Positions 56,100-64,000 of a stretch of 64,000 nucleotides of DNA are shown in pieces. The position numbers were made by a program, and so were the translations under genes. This DNA is from Cryptomeria japonica. Lineage: Eukaryota > Streptophyta > Pinopsida > Cupressales > Cupressaceae. Each line of letters begins with the position of its first letter. Within the stretch, counting starts at the first letter, position 1. A model generated the notes under the pieces. It was not told the origin of the DNA, searched no databases, and worked only from the letters and a program-made list of their open reading frames with translations. The DNA lies in contig NC_081411.1 of the NCBI RefSeq assembly GCF_030272615.1, forward strand, positions 153,005,971 through 153,069,970, in the 5' to 3' direction.

Positions 56100-57130
56100 C
56101 AATGACATGAATTCTCAAAAAATGATCTAGACATGATGGACTTCAATTCAAATGACATAATGGACTCAAATATAAATGATTGTGAAGTTGGTTATGAAGG
56201 AGAAATTCATTGTTCTCTTGAAGACACAAATGTAGCAAGGAAATAATTCAAAGAGTATAAGAACAAACTCAAAAGGGAAAAATAAATAATCACCAACTTG
56301 AAAATTCAAGTTAAAGAAGAAAGAAAAATCGTAGATTGCTTGAACACTAAGCTTGATGACAATCAATTGAATGTTCCAAACTTGAAGAAGAGAATGTCTC
56401 CCTAAGGAAAGAGTTGGAGAAAGCAAAGGATTGGGTTGATAAGGGCCTAAAACTCAAAAAGAGCTCCAACACTCTTGATGAAATAATTAATAGCCAAAAA
56501 CCCTATAATCAAAGTTAGATGCTTATACTTGAAAGGTGTCAAAACTCAAAGTCAATGATCAAAATAAAGGCTTAAAGTGATCCTTCTATAAACAAAGTAC
56601 AAATCCTAGGTATTCTCAATCATTTTAGGATATTGTTATTCTTGCAATAAGTTTGGTCATAAAGACCTTGATTGAAGAAGTAGAATGAGAAGAAAAAACT
56701 ACATGAATAGGAGATTCACTACATCTCAAAGATACAATACTATGTGCCATGTTTCTTTCCATGGTTACTACTATGCATGTAATAACTTTGGTCATAAGGC
56801 TATAGATTGCGGATTTAAAGTAAGAAGAGATAAATTTAGCCTAGATTATAATATTATTTGTTACAAATACAATAGCTTAGGACACAAGGACAAGTTTTAC
56901 AAAAGTAACTTTGTGAAACCACCTACTCAAAATAATAAGTTGAATAATTTGAGTGGATAGAAGAAGAAGAACATGAAGGTTTGGAAAAATAAATGAGAGA
57001 AAAATATTGAAAGGAAACTTGATACAATGTTTGTCCAATTTGTACAAACCCCCTTAATGGACTAAGATAATGAATTGGCTTGGGAGGAGTTATTATTTGT
57101 AAATCTTTCAAACCCCTATGAAGCATAAGA
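56100..57130 (+). pseudogene. Copia F gag, C-terminal part with zinc knuckles
   Basis: The N-terminal gag domain is missing. A charged coiled-coil stretch (KEYKNKLKREK, then LEKAKDWVDKGLKLKKSSNTLDEIINSQ in a shifted frame) precedes zinc-knuckle repeats: GYCYSCNKFGHKDLD-stop (56625-56675, last Cys lost), YYYACNNFGHKAIDC (about 56768-56812) and ICYKYNSLGHKDK (about 56856-56895, second Cys now Tyr). This arrangement is typical of the gag tail of a widespread plant copia group. The longest open part is 56685-56960. Stops and shifts are frequent, and pol does not follow. Confidence 0.75.
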
Positions 57131-57417
57131 TGCTAAAATTTACAAGATGAATTACAACATCTTATCTTAAGGATATGTCTACGAAATAAGATCAAAATTT
57201 TGCTTGAAATTGCCAAACAAAAACACATTCTACGAAGGTTTGTGGATCTTTTTGATAACACAAAATAGTAGAGAAGTATCTTTCTTGCATATAGACATGA
57301 TGAATTATTACAAAATTTCAAAGGCAAATACTATTTAAGTTTTTTTCGATCAATTTGATCTCATATAAAAGAAATAAATTAAAATTAGATTAATAAAGAT
57401 TAGAGTGTGCTCAAGTA
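57131..57417. other. No gene seen
   Basis: This is sequence between the copia F gag remnant and ORF H. It is AT-rich with multiple stops in all frames. The junction between the two units could not be located. Confidence 0.4.
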
Positions 57418-57426
57418 TTTCAAAAG

Positions 57427-57433
57427 TATAAAA
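57427..57433 (+). promoter_or_regulatory. TATA-like box before ORF H
   Basis: TATAAAA lies 91 bases upstream of the ATG at 57518, with CCCTAG and CCCTAA repeats in between. The spacing is plausible for a plant promoter and leader, but only the resemblance is seen. Confidence 0.4.
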
Positions 57434-57517
57434 GGTGAAACCCTAGCAATGATTTGTAAAGGTATTCTTCCAAATTATTTTTTGAACCCTAATTTCTAAG
57501 GTTCAAAAAAAATTCCA

Positions 57518-57970
57518 ATGACAACTTCGCAAGTGTTTGAGGTCTCTAAAAATCTAAGACCAAAGAAAAAGAATCTTCCTTTTAAAGCTATGGTAAATGA
57601 CAAGGAGAGAGCATTCTCCAACATTCCAATGAATGTAGTCTACAAAGAAGATGAGAAAGTTTATATTCACTCCACTCAATAAAATTGATCATAGTAAGTT
57701 CCAAGTAGTCCAACATGAGTTCCTAAATGACCTTGGCCTGTATAAGCTAGATCATACAAATTCAGTAGCAAGAGGTTGAGATGTGTGAAAGGATTTCTAT
57801 AATTTTTTCAACAACCATGAATGGGTAAGAATTGTCTTGAGAAAAATTCATGATGAATTCATCTATTTGGATAAAATCTATAGAATCACCAAGGATTCAA
57901 TTAGGGATGTAACTGGATTGTGTTCTATTGATGAGCCTTTTAACACACCTAACACAAGCTAAGTATAACT
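57518..57970 (+). pseudogene. ORF H, N-terminal part of an unknown transposon-associated protein
   Basis: ATG at 57518 begins MTTSQVFEVSKNLRPKKKNL, a basic N-terminus. A one-base shift near 57680 moves the frame to SKFQVVQHEFLNDLGLYKLD. It continues as HEWVRIVLRKIHDEFIYLDK and IYRITKDSIRDVTGLCSIDE (about 57880-57945). Two TGA codons near 57779 and 57786 fit former CGA and TGG. The TKDSIRDVTGL segment resembles the EVIAQATSL motif of ORF E and the RETVMAAMGI motif of ORF G. Similarity ends near 57970 in repeats. Function is unknown. Confidence 0.5.
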
Positions 57971-58170
57971 AAGCTTCTCTTGAAAAAGAAAAGGAATAAA
58001 GAATCTCCAACCTTCTAAGGTCTTTATTGTTGGGTGACAACAACACAAGGATAACTAAGTGGTCACGTAGCTTCTCGAAAAAAAAGCAATGAATAAGGAA
58101 TCCCCGACCTTCTAAGGTCTCTATTGTTGGGTCACAATGATGCAAGGATAACTAAGTGGCCACATAGCCT
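57960..58170. repeat. Approximately 90-bp tandem duplication
   Basis: Units beginning ATAACTAAG at 57964, 58051 and 58148 share GCTTCTC, a run of A, GGAAT(C/A)AAGAATC-like sequence, CCTTCTAAGGTCT and ATTGTTGGGT. The spacing is 87 then 97 bases. Confidence 0.8.
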
Positions 58171-58949
58171 ATTTCAATCAATGGGTGTGTTGATAGAAAG
58201 TGGAGTGTGAAACTTGGATTTATACTAATAAAATTAAATCAAAAGATGATCCAAGGTTGCAAGAAGGAAAGAAAATAAACTAGACAAACCATGTAATTAG
58301 ATAATATATAGATCATGTAATCTTATATTATCAACAACATTCAAGATAATACTAAACACAACTTCCCATTAACATGCAAAATCGTTGATTTACATGCAAA
58401 TAGAGCAAGATTCTTAAGAGAAATCTTTTCACAAAATTGTTCAATCCTCATACACCATTAACATGCGCAATATGATTCATAGAAAAATAATGCGTGGAAA
58501 AATCAAATGGTTATCTTGAATGAAGTAAGATATTAAATAATAGAGAATAACCAATTTTTAAGAACAAGATTCATATGGTATGAAATCCATAAATAGTTTT
58601 CATTGATTAAAAAGCACCAACAATCACTAATATTGCAATTCTGCTACTATCTACAAAGATCTAAAAATTCAAAAAATGCATGGAAGATAAAAATTCCTAG
58701 TTATCGGCCTCAAATCATCAGTACTCGGACCCTAATTATGACCTAAAAAATTACATTTATAGGACCCATGATATTGAAAACTTGGAATAAATTCCACCCA
58801 ACATCCTACTGCATTCTAAGGGGAGGCACAATTAACATGCAAGTTATTGTCCTCTTAAACTAAGTTAACTACCCATAAGATATTATCACAAGCTAGTACT
58901 TGTAGTTGCGCTCCTCATTTTGCATAAGTATCTCCATCACAGGTGTCAT
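58171..58949. other. No gene seen
   Basis: AT-rich sequence with no recognisable frame. It separates the truncated ORF H from the convergent minus-strand ORF. Confidence 0.45.
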
Positions 58950-60560
58950 GGAAATGTGCATGCCCAGGAAGACTATTGTTAGAGTAGTCATTCAAAAATG
59001 ATACTCTACTCTTCCATTTTATCGACTAAGTCATCCACCACCTTGGTTTCTTGGTAAGATTGCAAGATAAGGTACATGTACCTTTCCATCAACTTTTTGT
59101 CAAACTTAAATTTTGGAAAACAATTCTTAGCAACATAGCACAGTCCCATTCTCTAAGAAATTATTTTTTAATAATCAAGCCATCTCATGTACTTATGAGC
59201 ACATGTTCCTCAAGCATATTTATTACATATTCCTCATATCCTTTCAACAAAGTTAGGAAGGAAGGGTGTCCCTTCAACATCTCAGTTATATATTATTTAG
59301 TTATTTCTTTTTTAAATTCCAACTTATAAATGCATCCTTGAAGAACAAAAAAATATTCCCCCCCAAGTAAATCTTCTTTTTTGATTGTATCCTCTCAAAT
59401 ATTCTTCATCTTCGTATACGGGGTTCTTTCTCATACCTTTGGGTTTTGAGCATCCCATTGAGTATAAATGGAGATCATTGCCTTCTCTAAGAAATAATAT
59501 CTTCATATATTTCCATAGTTTCTTGAATAAAAATCTTTACCTTCTCTAGCTAATCACTGGCCCATGAGTCTACAACTAATGCCTTGTCCTTCATAGTATA
59601 TAGAGACTTGATCTCCTCTTGAGGTAGTGTTGATGGTGATGGATGCAAATATCTAGACTTGGAGTTCAAAGGGGTATGCTTCTTGTTTGGACTTATGCTC
59701 TTTCTTAATCCTCATTTTAATGCTGGTAGTGGTAGCACCAAGAGTGGAAATCTCTACCCATTTGGTTTGTTTACCCAAGTTTATTTGGGAGATTTGGTAA
59801 TCAGTTGGGCTTTACTCTTCACTTTTCTTATCAGGTGCTAGAGTTGCTATACTCACCATGATTTCACTTGACTCACTCCTAGACATATGATGTAGAGTTT
59901 TGACTTTCTTACTCTTCCTAGGAGCATCAATCATTACCTCCTAAAGAGTTACATTAGGTAAAACAACCCTTTTCTTCTTGTCAAAACTAAACTTTAGCCA
60001 TTAAGGGACATTGGATTCTTCTTGGTTACCTTCAGAGGTAACCTAAGAAGTCATTACATAACCATGGGAACTTTGCACTTGTTCTTGTACTTTCTTTTCT
60101 ACATGAAGTTCTTATTGCATTTATATCTTTTGGCTCATCACTTTGCAAGGAGGGCCAAGATAGATTATCCTTTTCTTCCTCTTGTATTTCCATATCCTCT
60201 TCTTGATTTCTTCTCTTTGTTTGGTAGCTTCTTTCTCTTTTCTCCGCTTCTCTTCTTTCTCCTTTTTTTCTGCCTTCCTGAGATGTTCTTCTTGCTCTTG
60301 TGGTGTACTTGGATCAAGAAACTATTTTCATGTATTTCCACTGCTGCCTCTTGCTGCTCAAGCTCTTGTTGTTGAGTAGTATCAAGGGTCTAATCTTTCT
60401 CTTCTGCATCAACTTGAGGACATGGAGGTTAATCATCTCGTGCAATTACTTGTACTTGAGTCAATATAGATCCTTCTATTCCATGAATCAAAGAATTTTT
60501 TTCTTGACCTAGAGTTGCCTTCTTCTTATGAGCCAGTATTGTTTAACAAGTTTCGATTCC
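58950..60560 (-). pseudogene. Decayed minus-strand ORF, Glu/Lys-rich, unknown
   Basis: Reading down from 60560 there is a long charged stretch (EEHLRKAEKKEKEEKRRKEK and onward, about 60200-60290), certainly coiled-coil-like. Next come FDKKKRVVLPNVTL and MIDAPRKSKKVKTLHHMSRS (near 59890-59990). Near the low-coordinate end are ARESKDFYSRNYGNI (about 59505-59560), YFLEKAMISIYTQWDA, EMLKGHPSFLTLLKG and KVDGKVHVPYLAIL (near 59060-59100). Most stops sit where Gln or Trp would fit. The Phe/Leu-rich plus-strand frames here (60022-60375) are its antisense. It begins beside the copia D LTR, so it is either interrupted by that element or belongs to it. I do not recognise the protein. Confidence 0.45.
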
Positions 60561-60563
60561 AAT

Positions 60564-61759
60564 TGTTAGAATGAACTGGAGGAAAATTGAGAGGGGGTGG
60601 GGTGAATCGGTTTTCCACAAGTTAAACAATTATTGCAAATTATAAAACTTCTATTGGAGCACAATGAAAACAACATAGTGAAAGATAAAGCATGAAAGTA
60701 AAGAACACACAACACCAATATTTTTGACATGGAAAACCCGGTTAAGGGAAAAACCACAGTGGGAAACCCAACCCATAGTTAGATAATACTTCTGCAATAG
60801 TATGTAAAATATTACAATGGGGATTGCACTTGCAATCAGGCTAACCACCTAGAGCATACTTCTCAACACAAAAGGGAAGTCTCACTGACTTACACAAACA
60901 TCAGACTACAATCTGGAGGAAATGAACTATGGAAATAATATCTCCTAATGCAAGATACAATTCCGGTTAAGCACAAATGTGTCCCTACAATGCCAAACTC
61001 TCCTCAAACCTTCGTTGAATGATATAACCTTGTTCGTACATAAAAAACTCTCTGATAATGCAAACATAACCATACCATACAAATTACATAAATATATCAC
61101 CTATATATACAGATCATCAACCTTGATAAACAAGGTCAGCTAAACCCTAAACCCATAACCTATAATTACAAAAATTACATCACACGATACCACCAGACCA
61201 ATATTATGATTTACATTACATAGCATGGATCTAATTCAAATTCCCAAACAATTATATCCACCGAAAATTCTGCTAAGACCAAATACAACACGTTATGCCA
61301 ACTGGTAGAAACCCTCAGTGTCAATAACACAGAATAACCAACCGGACCCAAATAGGATCACCAAATCTTCACGCCAGCCAATGGAAAGACACCAAATAAT
61401 TAGGACATGATCAAGAACACCTTCAACATGTTATGAACCATTTCTAGAAGCCAGACCAAAACCACTTAACTATTTATCAAATATCACCAACCTGTACCAA
61501 GAATATCAACCAGCAAACCAGAACATAAATGATAGCTTCCGGAGCACTAAATCATGAACCAACTGAATATGAAAAGTATATAATCATCCTAGATAACCAT
61601 CCAAAACCGAATCCAACAATCTGATAATATTGGATCAGAATCTCTCAAAACCAAGTCAAGCTAGAACAGGTTAGCAACCAACCGGGACAAGTCAGTTTCC
61701 AACCAGACTAGTGTTGACATCGATGACACCACATAATCAATTCCTACATAATGCTAAGA
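60564..61759 (-). repeat. LTR of copia D
   Basis: 1,196 bp, TGTTAGAATGAAC...ATGCTAAGA on the plus strand; the last CA has decayed to GA. It is placed as 3' LTR by the adjacent polypurine tract at 61760-61773. It shares GGGAAAAACCACAGTGGGAA and AGATAATACTTCTGCA with the copia A LTR. The opposite flank (60550-60563) reads TTGGAATCGAAAC on the minus strand, which resembles a primer-binding site. Confidence 0.85.
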
Positions 61760-62052
61760 ATCTCTCCCTTTGGCATCGATGGGAATAGTGAATGTGAAAA
61801 ACATCCAAGTGCCAAGAAATGCCAACAAACTCCCAAAACTAATTTGAATTATCTCTCCCCCATACAAAATCTCTCCCCCTAAGATTTTTTTTTTTTCACA
61901 TGAACACCTCTCCCCCTTTGACATCAATGACAAAGGACTGATACTGCCAAACCAAATAGTTGACTACTCCCCCTGAGAAGAAACATCATCCCATCAACCT
62001 GGATCAAAAGATATTTCCGATAAGCTCACCAAATTGATGCATCCCTGCTTCA
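61760..62052 (-). other. 3' untranslated region with polypurine tracts of copia D
   Basis: The minus strand shows GCCAAAGGGAGAGA beside the LTR and more purine blocks near 61855-61863, 61872-61880, 61906-61918 and 61968-61976. A T run of about 12 lies at 61885-61897. Confidence 0.7.
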
Positions 62053-62560
62053 CTAAGTCTCTTCCGGAGGGGTGGTGACCCCCAATTGATCTCTGAAATA
62101 TTCAAAAGTATCTTTAAGCAATGGTTTAGTTAGAATATCTGCAATTTGTTCCTTAGTGGGTACATAAACCAATCTGACATTCTTTGCTTCAACCTTTTCC
62201 TTCAATAAATTATACCTTATAGATATGTGTTTTGATTTGGAATGAAATACTAGATTATATGACATATCAATAGCAGCTGTATTATCTAAGTAATTAACAA
62301 TAGGCTCATAATAGCTTACCCTTATATTCTTCAACATTTTCTTCATCCATAAGATCTGAGTGTAATAAGTTGCAACAACTACATATTTAGCTTCAACAGT
62401 AGATAATGAAGTGCATGATTGTCTCTTGCTAAGCCATGCGACCAATTTCTTCCCAAGAAAGAATGCACCACCTATAGTGCTCTTCCAGTCATCAACATCT
62501 CCTACCCAATTAGAGTTTGTATAAGCACATAATCTGAAATCATCATCCTTTCTGTTGTTC
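62053..62560 (-). pseudogene. Copia D RNase H
   Basis: Motifs: VGDVDDWKSTIGGAFFLGKK (near 62455-62510), LSTVEAKYVVVATYYTQILW, YLDNTAAIDMSYN, KHISIRYNLLKEKV and EQIADILTKPLLKDTFEYF, ending LGVTTPPEET with a stop at 62053. The frame differs from RT because of a deletion near 62555. The catalytic EAEY Glu is kept as EAKY, and CDN is YLDN. Confidence 0.9.
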
Positions 62561-63479
62561 TTGCCAAATATCTGAATATCCTTTTAACAACAATATCATG
62601 ACTTTCTCCTGGATCTAACTGAAATCTAGAAGCAATGCAGACAACATTCTTTATATCCAGTCTAGTCTGAGTTAAGTACAATTTTCCACCAATCATTGAT
62701 TTGTATCTACTTGGGTTCACTCTAGGAGATTCATCTTATTTTGACAATTTGTAACCAGTTATCATAGGGGTTCCAACAGGTTTTGAGTTTTAAAGTCCAA
62801 ATTTCTTAAGCAATTCCTTCACATATTTACTTTGACAAATGAAAATGCCTTTATCAGTCTGAGTAATCTACAAACCTAAAAAAAATTTCATCTCACCAAT
62901 CATAGACATTTCAAATGCATTCTTCATGTCATCAACAAATCTCATTCATAGACTTCCTTCTCGTCCAAAAAGGATATCATCAACAAATAATTCAATGATT
63001 AGTATATCATCATGCTCGATCTTATAGTATAAGTTGTTATCAGCATTACCTTTGCTAAATCTAAGCTTCAAAAGATGTTTATCCAATCTATCATACCAGG
63101 TTTTGGGGGCTTGTTTCAATCTATATAAAGCTTTCTTCAATCTACAAACCATGTCCTTGTCCTTTGATAAATAAAATCCATCAGGCTACTCAATGTAGAC
63201 TTCTTCTTCAACATCTCCATTTAGGAATTCACATTTGACATCCATTTGATATACCTTGTAGTTCTTGTGTGCAACATAGGAAATAATTAGTCTTACTGCT
63301 TCAATTCTTGCAACCAGGGCATGGGTTTCATCATAATCAATTCCTTCTTGTTGTGAGTAACCTTTGCAAACCAATCTAGCTTTGTTTCTTACAACTTGGC
63401 CTTCCTTATTTAGTTTGTTCTTGAAAACCCATTTAGTTCCATTAACATTTTTATCTTTAGGCCTAGGAACCAATTCCTA
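62561..63479 (-). pseudogene. Copia D reverse transcriptase
   Basis: One frame is held from 63473 to 62560 with stops. Motifs: [72 protein letters not shown], the active site IELFVDDILFGREG (about 62960-63000) and YKSMIGGKLYLTQTRLDI. Stops include TAG for an expected Gln before PDGF near 63186, and others near 62943 and 62870. Confidence 0.92.
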
Positions 63480-64000
63480 TGTATTATTCTTTTCTATTTG
63501 ATTCAATTCCGCTTCCATTGCTTTCATCCAATTCTCATCTTTACATGCATCAATAAATGATTCTAGTTCAATTTGAGGAATTAAACATATCTCTTCAACA
63601 ACTAACCTTCTTCTTGTCATCACAACTTTCCTCATATCTCCAATGATCTAATCTTTAGAATGATTCAACTTAATATACCTAGGAGTCTTTGGATTATCTT
63701 GAATATCTGACTCTTTATGCTCTTCAATAGTCACCGTGGAATTTTCTGATGTTGCTAGAGCAACTGGATCAATGCTCTAAACTATTTCTTGCACAACCAG
63801 TTTTGGTCTGACAATTTCATCTTCCGGTCCATAGTCATATGATCTAATCTAACTATTGCTTTTCTAATCCACTTTGACATTTATGCTTTCCATTGTCCTC
63901 TACAATCTTTTGTTATAACATCTATATACTTTTCTCTTAGTAGAATAACCCAAAAATATTCCTTCACTTCTAGGATCAAATTTCCCTAATGCATCATCTC
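63480..64000 (-). pseudogene. Copia D connector between integrase and RT, cut by the window edge
   Basis: It corresponds to the copia A region 8934-9440: KAMEAELNQIEKNN-like sequence near 63500-63530, VMTRRRLVVEE near 63595-63620, and the YNKRLQR-like and DEALGKFDPRSEGIF-like sequence near 63910-64000. Scattered stops are present. The integrase core would lie beyond the edge. Confidence 0.75.

Larger units (their letters stand above)
60564..64000 (-). mobile_element. Copia D, partial, runs off the window
   Basis: A minus-strand copia element represented by its LTR (60564-61759), polypurine region and the RNase H, RT and connector domains. The 5' half lies beyond 64000. Its sequence is close to copia A in LTR layout and RT motifs. 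Stops and frameshifts are present in all domains. Confidence 0.9.

Noticed and set aside
60022-60375. 117-codon plus-strand frame rich in Phe, Leu and Ser, looking like a membrane protein
   Set aside because: It is the antisense of the Glu/Lys-rich coiled-coil coding on the minus strand (GAA/AAG codons read backwards give TTC/CTT), so the hydrophobic look is an artefact.

Overview
This window is plant nuclear DNA: AT-rich, with no intact host gene that I can support, and filled almost completely by decayed retrotransposons inserted into one another. The repeat make-up (several long-LTR Ty1/copia elements, a plant L1-type LINE, many solo LTRs, nonsense codons in every reading frame) suggests a very large seed-plant genome, probably a gymnosperm. 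That species-level guess is inference from style, not from a marker gene.

Left part (1-30.4 kb). Positions 1-5346 hold no recognisable gene. A decayed minus-strand ORF of unknown function ('E', 15755 down to 5347) is split by a minus-strand copia element (copia A, 5899-14344), and one of copia A's LTRs is itself split by a solo LTR (11917-13332). Next to E lies a 5'-truncated minus-strand LINE ORF2 (about 15790-20030), whose RNase H domain is interrupted by a solo LTR (16282-17151). From 20.0 to 25.5 kb there is only AT-rich sequence with a 73-bp tandem repeat. A minus-strand Gypsy-like LTR with its polypurine tract (25651-26882) and a nested solo LTR (27041-28087) follow.

Centre (30.4-54.3 kb). 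Copia B (30391-54343, minus strand, TSD TGAAT) is a 24-kb nest. Its 3' LTR carries a solo LTR (30491-31979). Its reverse transcriptase is split by a 15.3-kb insertion 'G' (33871-49145, TSD CAATC), and its connector region carries a further solo LTR (49712-50783). Element G carries an unfamiliar ORF of roughly 1,000 codons (43198-48204) with no transposition domain that I recognise. G is in turn interrupted by the structurally complete copia C (33963-41446, plus strand, TSD ACTCC) and two solo LTRs (42290-43086 and 43570-45483).

Right part (54.3-64 kb). An LTR, primer-binding site and partial gag of copia F (plus strand) are followed by the start of another ORF of the same loose type as E and G ('H', 57518-57970). 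A decayed minus-strand Glu/Lys-rich ORF (58950-60560) follows. The window ends inside copia D (60564 to the edge, minus strand).

The copia elements share SIRE-like features: a long 3' untranslated stretch with repeated polypurine blocks, a met-tRNA-type primer-binding site, and LTRs that share two short conserved blocks. At four independent sites, removing an insertion plus one copy of its 5-bp duplication restores an uninterrupted reading frame, which supports the nesting order. Nonsense codons are overwhelmingly of the kind made by C-to-T change. The least explained material is the E/G/H group of ORFs, which I consider the best candidate for something undescribed.
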